NCBI RefSeq assembly: GCF_000375585.1
Contig: NZ_AQWP01000005.1
Location: forward strand, 186,001-250,000
Direction: 5' to 3'
Source: Sinorhizobium meliloti 4H41
GTDB taxonomy: Bacteria; Pseudomonadota; Alphaproteobacteria; Rhizobiales; Rhizobiaceae
DNA length: 64,000 nt
Part shown: piece by piece, positions 34,191-43,706 of the stretch
How positions within the stretch are numbered: the first letter of the stretch is position 1
How the letters are laid out: every line of letters begins with the position of its first letter
The notes under the pieces: model-generated
Seen by the model: the letters and a program-made list of their open reading frames with translations, nothing else
Databases searched by the model: none
Told to the model about the DNA's origin: nothing
Program-made: the position numbers and the translations under genes

Positions 34191-35390
34191 TCAGTTCCGC
34201 TGTCGGAGAATATCGACACCCGGCAGGGGCTTGCCTTCCATCCATTCGAGGAAGGCGCCGCCGGCGGTCGAGACATAGGTGAAATCGTCGGCGACCTCGG
34301 CATGGTTGAGCGCTGCGACCGTGTCGCCGCCCCCGGCGACGGAGACGAGCGAGCCTGCGCGCGTGCGGGATGCCGCGTGTTTCGCGGCTGCCACGGTCGC
34401 CCTGTCGAACGGCGCGATCTCGAAGGCGCCGAGCGGGCCGTTCCACACGAGGGTTTCGGCGCGGGAGATCCATTCGTTGATGGCATCGATCGATTTCGGC
34501 CCGACGTCGAGCACCATGGCGTCGGCAGGGATGGCGTTGATATCGACGGCCTCGTTGTCCGCACCGGCCTTGAACTCACGGGCAACGACGCCGTCGACCG
34601 GAAGAACGATTGCGCATCCCGCTTCCGAGGCGGCCGCGAGGATGGCCTTGGCGGTCTCCGCAAGATCGTGCTCGCAGAGCGACTTTCCGACATCGACGCC
34701 TTGCGCCGCGAGGAAGGTGTTGGCCATGCCGCCCCCGATGACGAGCGCGTCGACCTTCTTCACGAGGTTCTGCAGAAGGTCGATCTTGGTCGAGACCTTG
34801 GCGCCGCCGACGATCGCAACCACCGGGCGCTTCGGATTGCCGAGTCCCTTTTCAAGCGCTTCGAGCTCCGTCTGCATGGTGCGGCCGGCATAGGCGGGAA
34901 GGTGATGAGCAAGCCCTTCGGTCGAGGCGTGGGCGCGATGGGCGGCGGAGAAGGCGTCGTTGACATAGATGTCGCCATTGGCGGCGAGCGCCGTCACGAA
35001 GTCCGGATCGTTCTTCTCCTCGCCTTTGTGGAAGCGGGTATTCTCGAGCAGCAGCACTTCGCCGTCGTTCAATTCGGCAATGGCGTTGGCGGCCTTGTCG
35101 CCGATGCAGTCGGCAGCGAAATAGACGCGCTGGTCGAGAATCTCCTCGACGGCGGGGGCGATCGCCTTCAGCGACATGCCGGCGACGGGCTCGCCCTTCG
35201 GCCGGCCGAAATGCGCGAGCAGAACGACTTTCGCGCCCTTCTCGGAGAGTTCGCGAATGGTCGGCGCCACGCGCTCGATGCGGGTGGTGTCGGTCACCTG
35301 ATTGTCCTTGACAGGCACGTTCAGATCGACGCGCACGAGAACGCGCTTGCCGGCGATGTCGGTCAGATCGTCGAGAGTCTTGAAAGTCAT
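34191..35390 (-). CDS. pgk: Phosphoglycerate kinase
   Basis: A 399-residue enzyme that transfers phosphate between 1,3-bisphosphoglycerate and ADP. The N-terminal substrate-binding segment [13 protein letters not shown], the RIERVAPTI and [10 protein letters not shown] motifs, [13 protein letters not shown], and the C-terminal nucleotide loop [12 protein letters not shown] are intact. The start codon shares one base with the stop of the upstream glycolipid-binding-domain gene (TGATG), so they are translationally coupled. It is the last gene of the tkt-gap-X-pgk unit. Confidence 0.97.
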   Translation of the reverse strand: MTFKTLDDLTDIAGKRVLVRVDLNVPVKDNQVTDTTRIERVAPTIRELSEKGAKVVLLAHFGRPKGEPVAGMSLKAIAPAVEEILDQRVYFAADCIGDKAANAIAELNDGEVLLLENTRFHKGEEKNDPDFVTALAANGDIYVNDAFSAAHRAHASTEGLAHHLPAYAGRTMQTELEALEKGLGNPKRPVVAIVGGAKVSTKIDLLQNLVKKVDALVIGGGMANTFLAAQGVDVGKSLCEHDLAETAKAILAAASEAGCAIVLPVDGVVAREFKAGADNEAVDINAIPADAMVLDVGPKSIDAINEWISRAETLVWNGPLGAFEIAPFDRATVAAAKHAASRTRAGSLVSVAGGGDTVAALNHAEVADDFTYVSTAGGAFLEWMEGKPLPGVDILRQRN

Positions 35391-35980
35391 CAGATGGTCT
35401 CCGGTGATAGTCTCTGGAATAGGGTAGGGTAGTCGATGACGAGGCCATCCTCGTCCACTGGCAGGTCCGCCGTGAAGCTGCCGTCCGCCGCCTCGTAACG
35501 GTAGAGCTTGCCGTCGTCGAGGCAGGTGTAATGCTGACCGTCGACGGTCGGTTCGAAGCTGTCGAAGGGCACGTAAAGCATGTCAAGCCTGGCGGTGCCG
35601 GATTGCCGGGTGAGGCCCAGGCGGCGGATCGGCAGCGTATTCGTGAAGGGCGTGCCGGCGAGGTCGATATCGACGCAACCGTCGAATTGCGGCAAGGCCG
35701 TTCCGTCTGCTTTGCGCCAATGGCCGTGCCCATCGGACATGAGGTGCAGCCTCAGCCCTTGGGTCGTCTCGATGAGAAAGGAAAAGACGCGCCAGCCGGC
35801 ATCGCAGTCGATCCGGTAGCGGACGCCATAGGCCGTTGCGCCGCGTTCGCCGATGAGAACGCTTTCGGCGCGGATGGCCGCGCCGAGCGATGTGTCGAAA
35901 GTCCTGAGCGTCAGATGTTCGAGCCCTTCCCCTTCGAGCGGGCGCCAGCGCACCGTCGTTGAGGAAAGGGCCCGGAACAT
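35390..35980 (-). CDS. Putative glycolipid-binding domain protein in the gap-pgk operon
   Basis: A 196-residue cytosolic protein that I recognise as the putative glycolipid-binding family (PF06475-like). It is built of many beta strands: [70 protein letters not shown], and [22 protein letters not shown]. There is no signal peptide or membrane helix. I start at ATG 35980 because the 21 codons before it belong to the end of gap in another frame. It sits five bases after gap and shares one base with pgk, so it is embedded in a central-carbon operon. Its role there is not known. Confidence 0.78.
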   Translation of the reverse strand: MFRALSSTTVRWRPLEGEGLEHLTLRTFDTSLGAAIRAESVLIGERGATAYGVRYRIDCDAGWRVFSFLIETTQGLRLHLMSDGHGHWRKADGTALPQFDGCVDIDLAGTPFTNTLPIRRLGLTRQSGTARLDMLYVPFDSFEPTVDGQHYTCLDDGKLYRYEAADGSFTADLPVDEDGLVIDYPTLFQRLSPETI

Positions 35981-35985
35981 CGGTC

Positions 35986-36996
35986 TTAGAGGAGCTTGCT
36001 CAGGGCAACCGCCGTATCCGCCATGCGGTTCGAGAAGCCCCATTCATTGTCGTACCAGGACAGGATCGACACGAACTTGCCTTCCATCACCTTGGTCTGG
36101 TCCATGTGGAAGACCGAGGAATGCGGGTCGTGGTTGAAGTCGACCGAGACGTTCGGCTGAAGCGTGTAGCCGAGAACGCCCTTGAGCGGACCGTCGGCGG
36201 CAGCCTTGATGGCGGCGTTGATCTCTTCCTTGGTCGTCTCGCGCTTGGCGACGAATTTCAGGTCGACCACCGAGACGTTCGGGGTCGGCACGCGCACCGA
36301 GATACCGTCGAGCTTGCCCTTGAGTTCCGGCAGAACGAGGCCGACCGCCTTGGCCGCACCCGTGGAGGTCGGGATCATCGACAGCGCCGCGGCGCGGGCG
36401 CGGTAGAGATCCTTGTGCATCTGGTCGAGCGACGGCTGGTCGTTGGTGTAGGAGTGGATCGTGGTCATCATGCCGTGATCGATGCCGATGGCATCGTGCA
36501 GCACCTTGGCGACCGGTACCAGGCAGTTGGTCGTGCAGGATGCGTTGGAGATGACGAGATGATCCTTCGTCAGCTTGTCGTGGTTGACGCCGTAGACGAC
36601 GGTCAGGTCCGCACCGTCGGCCGGGGCCGAGACGATGACGCGCTTGGCGCCGGCTTCCAGGTGAGCGGCTGCCTTGTCACGGGCGGTGAAGATGCCGGTG
36701 CACTCCATCGCGATGTCGACGCCGAGTTCCTTGTGCGGCAGTTCCGCCGGATTGCGGATGGCGGTCACCTTGATCGGCTTGCCGTTATTGATGACGATCG
36801 CGTCGCCGTCGACCTTCACGTCGGCCGGGAAGCGGCCGTGGATGGAATCGAAGCGCAGCAGGTGAGCATTGGTCTCGACCGGACCGAGGTCGTTGATGGC
36901 AACGACTTCAATGTCGGTGCGGCCGGATTCGACGATGGCGCGGAGAACGTTACGGCCGATGCGGCCAAAACCGTTAATGGCGACTTTCACTGTCAT
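35986..36996 (-). CDS. gap: Glyceraldehyde-3-phosphate dehydrogenase
   Basis: A 336-residue enzyme that oxidises glyceraldehyde 3-phosphate with phosphate and NAD. The Rossmann start is [17 protein letters not shown], and the catalytic Cys154 lies in SNASCTTNC, with the partner His in [25 protein letters not shown] near the end is the standard C-terminal part. It is followed five bases later by the glycolipid-binding-domain gene and preceded by tkt with a 69-base gap, all in one direction. Confidence 0.98.
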   Translation of the reverse strand: MTVKVAINGFGRIGRNVLRAIVESGRTDIEVVAINDLGPVETNAHLLRFDSIHGRFPADVKVDGDAIVINNGKPIKVTAIRNPAELPHKELGVDIAMECTGIFTARDKAAAHLEAGAKRVIVSAPADGADLTVVYGVNHDKLTKDHLVISNASCTTNCLVPVAKVLHDAIGIDHGMMTTIHSYTNDQPSLDQMHKDLYRARAAALSMIPTSTGAAKAVGLVLPELKGKLDGISVRVPTPNVSVVDLKFVAKRETTKEEINAAIKAAADGPLKGVLGYTLQPNVSVDFNHDPHSSVFHMDQTKVMEGKFVSILSWYDNEWGFSNRMADTAVALSKLL

Positions 36997-37065
36997 ATCG
37001 GGTCTCTCCCTGTCAGAATGCGTGGGGTGGAAAGGAGGGCATCGGGGAATGTCCTCCTGGCTTGA

Positions 37066-39048
37066 TCAGGACAGCTTGGCTTCGGCGGACGCAACCACGA
37101 CTTCCGGCGTAATGCCGAAGTGCTTGTAGAGATCCTTGTAGGGGCCCGAAGCACCGAAGCTCGACATGCCGATGAAGATGCCGTCATTGCCGATGAAGTG
37201 GTCCCAGCCCTGGCGGATGCCGGCTTCGACGGCGATCTTGACCGGCGACGTGCCGATGATTGCCTGCTGGTAGTCCTCGCTCTGCTCGGCGAAAAGCTCG
37301 AAACAGGGGACGGAGACGACGCGCGTCGCAATGCCCTTTGCGGTCAGCGTCTGGCAGGCCTTGACGGCGATCTCGACTTCCGAGCCGGTGGCGAAGATCG
37401 TCACCTGCGCATCGCTTGCGGAGATCAGGTCGTAGGCGCCGCGGGCGCAGAGGTTCTGCTCCTCATATTCCGTGCGCACCGCCATCAGGTTCTGGCGGGT
37501 GAGCGCAAGACCGGAGGGGCGCTTGCGGTTTTCCAGGGCAAGCTGCCAGCATTCGGCGGTCTCCGTCGCATCCGCGGGGCGGAACATCAGAAGGTTGGGG
37601 ATGGCCCGAAGCGCGGCCATGTGCTCGACCGGCTGGTGGGTCGGCCCGTCCTCGCCGAGACCGATGGAATCATGCGTGAGCACGTGGATGACGCGGATGC
37701 CCATGAGCGCGGCAAGGCGGATCGACGGGCGGCAGTAATCCGAGAAGATCAGGAAGCCACCGGAATAGGGGATGAGGCCGCCATGCAGCGCCATGCCGTT
37801 CATTGCGGCCGCCATGCCGTGCTCGCGCACGCCGTAGTGGATATAGCGGCCGGAGAAATCGTCCGGGGTGATGGAGTGCGTCTGGCTCGTCTTGGTATTG
37901 TTGGAGCCGGTCAGGTCGGCGGAGCCGCCGATCGTCTCGGCAAGTACGCCGTTGATGACTTCCAGCGCATCCTCCGAAGCCTTTCGCGTCGCCGGCGAGG
38001 GCTTGGTCTCGGCAAGCTTCTGCTTGTAGGCGCCGATCGCCGAGGCGAGGCTGCCTTCGAGCTCGCCGGAGAAGCGGCGGACGAACTGCGCCTTCTTCTC
38101 CGCCTCTGCGGCTTCGAGCCGCTCTTCCCATTCCTTGCGCGCCTTGGCCGACCGCAGGCCTGCGATGCGCCAGGCGTCGAGCACGTCGGAGGGAACCGTG
38201 AAAGCCTCGGCTTCCCAGCCGAGCGCCTTGCGGGTGGCGGCGATTTCCTCGGCGCCGAGCGGAGAACCGTGGACCTTGTGCGTGCCGGCCTTGTTCGGCG
38301 CACCGAAGCCGATCACGGTCTTGCAGGCGATCATGGTCGGTTTGTCGGACTTCTGGGCTTCCTCGATCGCGGCGGCGATCGCTTCGGGATCATGGCCGTC
38401 GATGGCGATCGTGTGCCATTTGCTGGCGCGGAAGCGGGCGTGCTGGTCGGTCGAGTCGGCAATGGAGATCGGACCGTCGATCGAGATGTTGTTGTCGTCC
38501 CAAAAGACGATCAGCTTGTTGAGCTTCAGGTGGCCGGCAAGCGCGATCGCTTCCTGACTGATGCCCTCCATCAGGCAGCCGTCGCCGGCCAGCACATAGG
38601 TATAATGCTCCATCAACTCGCTGCCGAACTCCTCGCGCAGCTTGCGCTCGGCGATCGCCATGCCGACCGAATTGGCAATGCCCTGGCCGAGCGGACCGGT
38701 GGTCGTCTCGATGCCGGCGGCGTGGCCGTATTCCGGATGGCCCGCCGTGCGCGAACCCAGCTGGCGGAAGTTCTTGATCTCGTCGATGGTGATGTCGTCG
38801 TAGCCCGTGAGGTAGAGCAGCGAATAGAGCAGCATGGACCCATGGCCGGCCGACAGGACGAAGCGGTCGCGGTTCGGCCAGGCGGGGTTTTTAGGGTCGA
38901 AGCTCAGATAGCGGGTGAACAGCACTGTTGCGATATCGGCGGCGCCCATCGGGAGGCCGGGGTGGCCGGAATTTGCCTTCTCGACGGCGTCCATGGAGAG
39001 GAAGCGGATTGCATTCGCCATCCGGTCGTGTTTTTCGCGAGAGATCAT
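37066..39048 (-). CDS. tkt: Transketolase
   Basis: A 660-residue thiamine diphosphate enzyme of the pentose phosphate pathway. The N-terminal [21 protein letters not shown], the TPP-binding [13 protein letters not shown] followed by DDNNISIDG, the middle-domain [12 protein letters not shown] and the C-terminal domain are all intact, at the usual length. It heads the unit tkt-gap-X-pgk. In Sinorhizobium a second transketolase exists in the cbb cluster elsewhere, so this is probably the glycolysis-linked copy. The 400 bases upstream contain its promoter and that of DUF4164-zapA. Confidence 0.97.
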   Translation of the reverse strand: MISREKHDRMANAIRFLSMDAVEKANSGHPGLPMGAADIATVLFTRYLSFDPKNPAWPNRDRFVLSAGHGSMLLYSLLYLTGYDDITIDEIKNFRQLGSRTAGHPEYGHAAGIETTTGPLGQGIANSVGMAIAERKLREEFGSELMEHYTYVLAGDGCLMEGISQEAIALAGHLKLNKLIVFWDDNNISIDGPISIADSTDQHARFRASKWHTIAIDGHDPEAIAAAIEEAQKSDKPTMIACKTVIGFGAPNKAGTHKVHGSPLGAEEIAATRKALGWEAEAFTVPSDVLDAWRIAGLRSAKARKEWEERLEAAEAEKKAQFVRRFSGELEGSLASAIGAYKQKLAETKPSPATRKASEDALEVINGVLAETIGGSADLTGSNNTKTSQTHSITPDDFSGRYIHYGVREHGMAAAMNGMALHGGLIPYSGGFLIFSDYCRPSIRLAALMGIRVIHVLTHDSIGLGEDGPTHQPVEHMAALRAIPNLLMFRPADATETAECWQLALENRKRPSGLALTRQNLMAVRTEYEEQNLCARGAYDLISASDAQVTIFATGSEVEIAVKACQTLTAKGIATRVVSVPCFELFAEQSEDYQQAIIGTSPVKIAVEAGIRQGWDHFIGNDGIFIGMSSFGASGPYKDLYKHFGITPEVVVASAEAKLS

Positions 39049-39448
39049 GACTGTTCCGTTTGCGTTCGGTGGTCAGGGGACGGTCTCTATCCTCCAAAGA
39101 CCGCATGAGAAGCGGCAGACACATAGCAGGTGCGTGAGCCGAGTCAATAAATACGGGCCCTCCGCGACCAAATGCGGCGGCCCCCGCGCGGTCCCTCTCG
39201 AACGGCAGGAACGCCGCCGGCCGGTGGCCGGTTCGGGAAGCGAAATCGACCATCCACAGCTTCCGCAGTTCAATGCCGCGCTTGGCATTGTTGAGACTTG
39301 CGTAATAGGTTTAAAAAGAAAAGGGCCGAAGTGATGAAAGCTCTACGATTCGGCCTTGGAGCGAGGCCCGTCCAGGCAAGGTGCAAGCGCTCCGCACTTT
39401 GTTTTAGGGCAGGGCGAAGCCGCTCCCCCTAGAGAGGTATCGGAAGAC
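39049..39448. other. Divergent control region tkt / DUF4164-zapA
   Basis: 400 bases with no convincing gene. GGCCGAA (39324-39330) and TTCGGCC (39349-39355) form a seven-base inverted repeat about 95 bases before DUF4164. The stretch 39300-39322 is A+T-rich and could hold a promoter, but no box pair is clear. Confidence 0.5.
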
Positions 39449-39718
39449 ATGCCGGCAAAGACGGTCAAGGCGGCGATCGACGAGTTGCGCAACGCGGTTC
39501 AGTCACTTGAAATCGCGATCGACGGCCGCTTCGACAAGGAAAAGGATGTGAGCGAGTTCGAAGGCGAGGTCAGGCGGGTCAATGAGGACCGGTCTCGCCT
39601 GGCGCAGGAACTCGACCAATCCCAATTCCGCGCCAACCGGTTGGAAGAGGTCAATCGCGAGGTATCCCGTCGTCTCGTGACGGCGATGGAGACCATTCGC
39701 GCGGTGCTGGATCGCTGA
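39449..39718 (+). CDS. DUF4164 coiled-coil protein
   Basis: An 89-residue helical protein: AIDELRNAVQSLEIAIDGRFDKEKDVSEFEGEVRRVNEDRSRLAQELDQ, continuing as a coiled coil to the end. It matches DUF4164, a family regularly found before zapA in rhizobia. The start at 39449 follows the A-rich region CGGAAGAC; upstream in-frame codons have no homology. It is 12 bases before zapA, so a role in division together with ZapA is plausible but not shown. Confidence 0.82.
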   Translation: MPAKTVKAAIDELRNAVQSLEIAIDGRFDKEKDVSEFEGEVRRVNEDRSRLAQELDQSQFRANRLEEVNREVSRRLVTAMETIRAVLDR

Positions 39719-39730
39719 GGTTCTGAACGT

Positions 39731-40108
39731 ATGGCGCAGGTGACGGTAACGATCGACGGCAAGGCCTATCGCATGGCCTGCGAGGAAGGGCAGGAAGAGC
39801 ACCTCGGCGACCTCGCGACCAGGTTCGACCAGTATGTCGGCCATCTGAAGGCCCAGTTCGGCGAAATAGGCGACCTCAGGATCACCGTCATGGCAGGCAT
39901 CATGGTCATGGACGAGTTGAGCGAGGTCAATCGCCGGCTGAAGAGTATCGAAGCCGAAGTGGACGATCTGAAGAGAGGCCGCGACACCGCGCTTTCGGAT
40001 CACACGAGAAGCGAGGAGGCGCTTGCCTCGGCGCTCGGTGAAGTGACGGCGCAGATTCAGGACATTGCCGCCAAGCTCAACGGGCGGCCGACTCCCCCGA
40101 CAAATTGA
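39731..40108 (+). CDS. zapA: Cell division protein ZapA
   Basis: A 125-residue ZapA, which binds FtsZ and bundles its filaments at the division site. The N-terminal domain MAQVTVTIDGKAYRMACEEGQEEHLGDLATRFDQYV is the ZapA fold, and IMVMDELSEVNRRLKSIEAEVDDLKR starts the dimerising coiled coil. It is about 20 residues longer at the C-terminus than the E. coli protein. The order zapA then 6S RNA then 5-FTHF cyclo-ligase is widespread in proteobacteria and partly conserved here. Confidence 0.9.
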   Translation: MAQVTVTIDGKAYRMACEEGQEEHLGDLATRFDQYVGHLKAQFGEIGDLRITVMAGIMVMDELSEVNRRLKSIEAEVDDLKRGRDTALSDHTRSEEALASALGEVTAQIQDIAAKLNGRPTPPTN

Positions 40109-40159
40109 GTCCGGCCTGCGATTTCGCAGAAATTATGCAGCTCCACGACATCCGGCTCT

Positions 40160-40320
40160 GGTGAAAAGCCCCGGGACGCTCTATATCTGCCGGGCGATCT
40201 GCGCTTCCCGACAGGAACCACAATCCCCGGGGCCATACACGATCTCAAGGGAACTGTCCCTGGCCGGACCCGTGGGTCCGGGCATACGGTGCCCACCTAC
40301 CTAGTAGGTACCCGGGATCG
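40160..40320 (+). ncRNA. ssrS: Candidate 6S RNA
   Basis: Boundaries are approximate. The location directly after zapA is where 6S RNA genes occur in many proteobacteria. The region folds: CCGGACCC (40264-40271) and GGGTCCGG (40274-40281) form a strong hairpin like the apical one of E. coli 6S, and ACCTAC (40295-40300) with GTAGGT (40304-40309) a second. CTATAT at 40181-40186 may be a -10 element. 6S RNA binds RNA polymerase holoenzyme in stationary phase. The 3' end overlaps the tail of the LysR gene on the other strand. I could not confirm the central bulge, so this rests on synteny and hairpins. Confidence 0.55.
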
Positions 40321-41233
40321 TAAACTCTCCATCGGTCGTCGTGGATCGCACTTCTTCCCTTTCCTTCTCGCTCGGTGCCCGGAAAGCGCGGCGGATTGCA
40401 TCCGCCATCGCGTCCACCGTCGGCGACCGGTTCCCGCGCCTCGTCCGCAGCACGACATTCGACATATCGATGATGCCGAAGCCATCCGCCTCGGTGAGCT
40501 CGCGGCAGCCGGGCGGTATGGTGCTTCGCGACAGGGGCGCAATGGCGAGGCCTGAAACGACGGCGGCGATGAGCCCGCCGCTCGTGCGGCTCACATAGGC
40601 GACGCGGTTCTCGATATTCCGGGTCGTCAGGCTGCGCAGGGCCAGGTCGTCGCACCAGCCGCCTTCCGCATAGGTATAGGTCGCGATGGGCAGGGGCTGC
40701 CGCAAATGGGTGCCATGCTGCTCGGAGGTGGCCCAAACGGTTGGGTTTACCATCAGAACCTCGCTGCGGGTTCGTCCGCCCGGCTCGAAGACGACGGCGA
40801 TGTCGAGTTCTCCGGCCGCGAGCGCCGCCGAGTTGGCCATGGAGGTTTCCTGACGCACCGTCACTTCGACGCCGGGATGAATGGCCGCGAAAGCGCCGAG
40901 CGCCTTCGGCAGGGTGGAGTTGACATATTCCTCGGAAATCCCGATCCGGACGGACCCGTCGAGCGCCGGTGAGCGCATCGCCGCAGCCGTATCGTCGAGG
41001 AGGGTAACGATACGGCGTGCATTGTCGACAAGGCGCCGGCCTTCACCGGTCAGTATCACGCCACGCGAATGGCGTTCGAAGAGCGCGGATCCGATGAGAT
41101 CCTCAAGTCTGCGGATCTGCATGCTGACGGCCGATTGGGTTCGCCGCACCATGTCGGCAGCGCGTGTGACATTGCCGGTGTCGGCCACCGCCAGGAAGGT
41201 TCTGAGCAGGTCGCTGTCGAGCGGTGCTGTCAT
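40301..41233 (-). CDS. LysR family transcriptional regulator
   Basis: A 310-residue LysR regulator. The N-terminal helix-turn-helix is LLRTFLAVADTGNVTRAADMVRRTQSAVSMQIRRLEDLIGSALFERHSRGVILTGEGRRL, which is textbook. The effector domain follows from about residue 90, with VRIGISEEYVNSTLPKALGAF. I prefer ATG 41233, where the domain starts, to ATG 41266, which adds 11 residues; neither has a strong ribosome-binding site. It is divergent from a DUF1127-like small gene, a pairing common in rhizobia, and may control it. Confidence 0.9.
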   Translation of the reverse strand: MTAPLDSDLLRTFLAVADTGNVTRAADMVRRTQSAVSMQIRRLEDLIGSALFERHSRGVILTGEGRRLVDNARRIVTLLDDTAAAMRSPALDGSVRIGISEEYVNSTLPKALGAFAAIHPGVEVTVRQETSMANSAALAAGELDIAVVFEPGGRTRSEVLMVNPTVWATSEQHGTHLRQPLPIATYTYAEGGWCDDLALRSLTTRNIENRVAYVSRTSGGLIAAVVSGLAIAPLSRSTIPPGCRELTEADGFGIIDMSNVVLRTRRGNRSPTVDAMADAIRRAFRAPSEKEREEVRSTTTDGEFTIPGTY

Positions 41234-41341
41234 GTCGCTGCCATAAGAAACGCTGATGACAGGCATGGTTGCAATTCATTTGTCACATGTCAAGGACGGC
41301 GCAAAGATGGACCGGTTGCCATCCCTTCCGAGGTCCTCGCC

Positions 41342-41575
41342 ATGCCCGTTCTGGTCGTCTCAGCACAGCCCGTCAGAAGCTCCTCCCCGCCGCTTGCGAC
41401 GGCCCTTGCGCGCTGGCGGCTGTGGCTTTCGCTTCGCACGCAATGGGCGCTGGTGAGCCGCCGCGGCGACCGGCACCTTCTGGCAGACGCCGCTATCCCC
41501 GACACCTATCGCCTCGCATGCGAGGAAGACCGGCGCCACCGTGACGCAGTCCGGCATCTGCACTGGATGCTCTGA
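41342..41575 (+). CDS. DUF1127-like small protein
   Basis: A 77-residue protein. The segment LARWRLWLSLRTQWALVSRRGDRHLLADAAIPD resembles the DUF1127 core, in which an Arg/Trp-rich helix is followed by a LSDRELxDIG-type motif, here degenerate. Short Arg-rich DUF1127 proteins of alphaproteobacteria bind RNA and affect phosphate and carbon metabolism; that this one does so is inference. It begins about 110 bases from the divergent LysR start. The ATG at 41342 is the only start that gives the right N-terminus, but no strong Shine-Dalgarno sequence precedes it. Confidence 0.6.
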   Translation: MPVLVVSAQPVRSSSPPLATALARWRLWLSLRTQWALVSRRGDRHLLADAAIPDTYRLACEEDRRHRDAVRHLHWML

Positions 41576-41742
41576 GGCAACTTCCTTCGAGAATTGGCAT
41601 CCAAAGCCATTGTGACACACGCACGAGTCGCGAAGTATTGCGAAAGCGGCGCCCGCGTGGTTCCGCTTCGGGGTCGTTTTGCGCTATGGCATGGCGTTGA
41701 GGTTGGTCACCGCGGCAATATTTGCCCGCAGGGGAAGGTTGG

Positions 41743-42315
41743 ATGTCACCCAAGGATCTGAAAGCAGCTTTGAGGAAGGAGCGCCTGGCGCTCCGCGATG
41801 CCATGCCGGCGGAAGCGCGTATCGAGGCGAGCCTTGCCATGGCCGATCATGCGGCCGAGGTCATCGCGCTCGATCCCGGACACGTCGTCTCGGGCTTCTG
41901 GCCGATCCGTTCGGAGGCCGACGTCCGGCCGCTGATGGTGCGGCTCAGGGATCGCGGTGCGCGCCTCTGCCTGCCGGTGATCCTGGACAGCAAGGCCATC
42001 GTTTTCCGGGAACTGCTCGACGGCATCGCGGTCGTCGAAACCGGTTTCGGCACCACTGGCCCTGGCCCCGATGCGCCGGAAGTCGATCCGGACATCATGC
42101 TGGTACCGCTCTCGGCCTTCGATGCCGTGGGCCATCGGATCGGCTATGGCGCCGGCTATTATGATCGGGCGATCGACCGGCTGCGCCGCAAAGGCCACAT
42201 GCCGCGCCTGATCGGGATTGCATTCGACTGCCAGGAAGTGGCATCAGTGCCGGCTGAACCGCACGACGTGGCGCTGGACGCCGTATTGACGGAGAGCGGT
42301 TTTCGGCATTTCTGA
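41743..42315 (+). CDS. 5-formyltetrahydrofolate cyclo-ligase
   Basis: A 190-residue enzyme that converts 5-formyltetrahydrofolate to 5,10-methenyltetrahydrofolate with ATP. Family marks are LKAALRKERLALRDAM at the N-terminus, VVSGFWPIRSEADVRPLM, VPLSAFDAVGHRIGYGAGYYDR with the glycine-rich nucleotide loop, and the C-terminal VPAEPHDVALDAVLTESG. GGGGAAGG before the ATG at 41743 supports this start over the in-frame TTG at 41722. In many bacteria this gene follows the 6S RNA; here two small genes come between. Confidence 0.93.
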   Translation: MSPKDLKAALRKERLALRDAMPAEARIEASLAMADHAAEVIALDPGHVVSGFWPIRSEADVRPLMVRLRDRGARLCLPVILDSKAIVFRELLDGIAVVETGFGTTGPGPDAPEVDPDIMLVPLSAFDAVGHRIGYGAGYYDRAIDRLRRKGHMPRLIGIAFDCQEVASVPAEPHDVALDAVLTESGFRHF

Positions 42316-42431
42316 GCGGGATGAGGATTTTGCGCGGATTCCGCCACATCCTGCTTAAAATTCATTGAACCGACCACGTGCATGAATTGGAGTCGATCCA
42401 GATTGCCTTGGTCCAAGCGGGATTGAACGGC

Positions 42432-43256
42432 ATGCGACTTCTGTTTCTGGGGGATATGGTGGGCAAGACGGGCCGCATGGCCGTCTGGGAGCGCCTCCCG
42501 GGACTCGTGAGCGATCTCAAGCTCGACTTCGTCATCGTCAATGGCGAGAACGCTGCCGGCGGATTCGGCATCACCGAAGACATCTTTCTCGAGACGATCA
42601 GCGCCGGTGCCGACGTAGTGACCACCGGCAATCACGTTTGGGATCAGAAGGAGGCGGTGGTCTTCTGCGAGCGGCACGATCAGTTCCTGCGGCCGGCAAA
42701 CTATCCTGCCGGGACTCCGGGTCGCGGTTCCAATCTCTTCTTCGCGCGAAACGGCGCCCGCGTTCTGGTTGCCAATGTCATGGGGCGCGTCTTCATGCAT
42801 CCCGAGCTCGACGATCCCTTCAAGACGGCCGAGACGATCCTCGACGCCTGCCCGCTCGGCGAGCAGGCCGATGCAGTCGTCTTCGATTTTCACGCCGAGG
42901 CGACGAGCGAGAAGCAATGCTTCGGCCACTTCGTCGACGGGCGTGCCAGCCTGGTGGTCGGCACGCATACCCATGTGCCGACGGCGGACCATCAGATACT
43001 CAACGGTGGCACCGGCTATATGAGCGATGCCGGCATGTGCGGCGACTACGACTCGTCCTTGGGGATGGACAAGGAAGAGCCGCTCAACCGCTTCATCTCG
43101 AAGATGCCCAAGGGTCGCTTCGAAGCGGCATCCGGCCCGGCCACCATCTGCGGCGTCGGGATCGAGATTTCGGACCGGACGGGGTTGGCGGAGAAGATCG
43201 CGCCGCTCAGGATCGGCCCGCGCCTGGCCGAGACGATCCCGCAATTCTGGGTTTGA
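42432..43256 (+). CDS. ymdB: YmdB-family metallophosphoesterase
   Basis: A 274-residue protein of the TIGR00282/YmdB family. Metal-binding elements are LLFLGDMVGKTGR at the N-terminus, IVNGENAAGG, VVTTGNHVWDQKE, and DFHAEATSEK followed by VVGTHTHVPTADHQIL, which contain the full Asp/Asn/His set. Bacillus YmdB is a 2',3'-cyclic nucleotide phosphodiesterase that affects biofilm formation. Start 42432 is chosen because the 18 codons upstream lack homology. It lies 116 bases after the cyclo-ligase gene in the same direction. Confidence 0.9.
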   Translation: MRLLFLGDMVGKTGRMAVWERLPGLVSDLKLDFVIVNGENAAGGFGITEDIFLETISAGADVVTTGNHVWDQKEAVVFCERHDQFLRPANYPAGTPGRGSNLFFARNGARVLVANVMGRVFMHPELDDPFKTAETILDACPLGEQADAVVFDFHAEATSEKQCFGHFVDGRASLVVGTHTHVPTADHQILNGGTGYMSDAGMCGDYDSSLGMDKEEPLNRFISKMPKGRFEAASGPATICGVGIEISDRTGLAEKIAPLRIGPRLAETIPQFWV

Positions 43257-43706
43257 GCGGCAAAGCATCCTCCGTCTGCGCATCCATTTCCAGATGCGGG
43301 CGCTCTGTTCGGATCTCCTTTTTTCAAGGGTGACAGACCCGCCAAATGGTGGCAGGTTAGCGACCAAAATGAGAGCCGCACCGCACGCGGCCGCTATTCG
43401 TAAGTTTCCATGCCAATAATTGAAACGGGATGCGGGCGGAAGCGCTCATATTTTCCCTCATCCCGCCGTACAGCGCCGCGCGTTCCTCAGACGCGCAGAG
43501 GTCGCTGCAGCATTTTGATTGCTGCATGTGTCTTCCTTTGACCGAAAACGATCAAGGGAAACATGCAGGTAATGCAGCCGGAGTTCCATAGCGTCGCAGC
43601 TCGGTCGGGCGCACAGAGTCGCTGTGGCGCTCCGGTATTCAAAGGCGCCGCACCAATTGCAGTCCCGGTGCCGGCGATCTGACGTTCAGATATCTGGAGA
43701 GCGTGC
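43257..43706. other. Intergenic region with a composite repeat
   Basis: 450 bases between ymdB and the RND genes. It contains the composite hairpin element listed at 43468-43570. No TetR or other regulator gene, and no clear promoter pair, was found. Short frames on both strands have no plausible start site. Confidence 0.55.
43468..43570. repeat. Composite three-hairpin intergenic element
   Basis: Hairpin A: CAGCG (43471-43475) and GCGCGT (43478-43483) face ACGCGC (43491-43496) and CGCTG (43503-43507). Hairpin B: TGCAGCA (43506-43512) with TGCTGCA (43520-43526). Hairpin C: TGCATGT (43523-43529) with ACATGCA (43561-43567), continued imperfectly inward. I recall very similar three-part elements scattered in Sinorhizobium intergenic DNA. 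Confidence 0.65.

Noticed and set aside
37120-39108. Long open frame on the plus strand opposite transketolase
   Set aside because: It is the shadow of a GC-rich gene on the other strand; its product is Arg/Gly/Asp-rich with no domain, while tkt is unmistakable.
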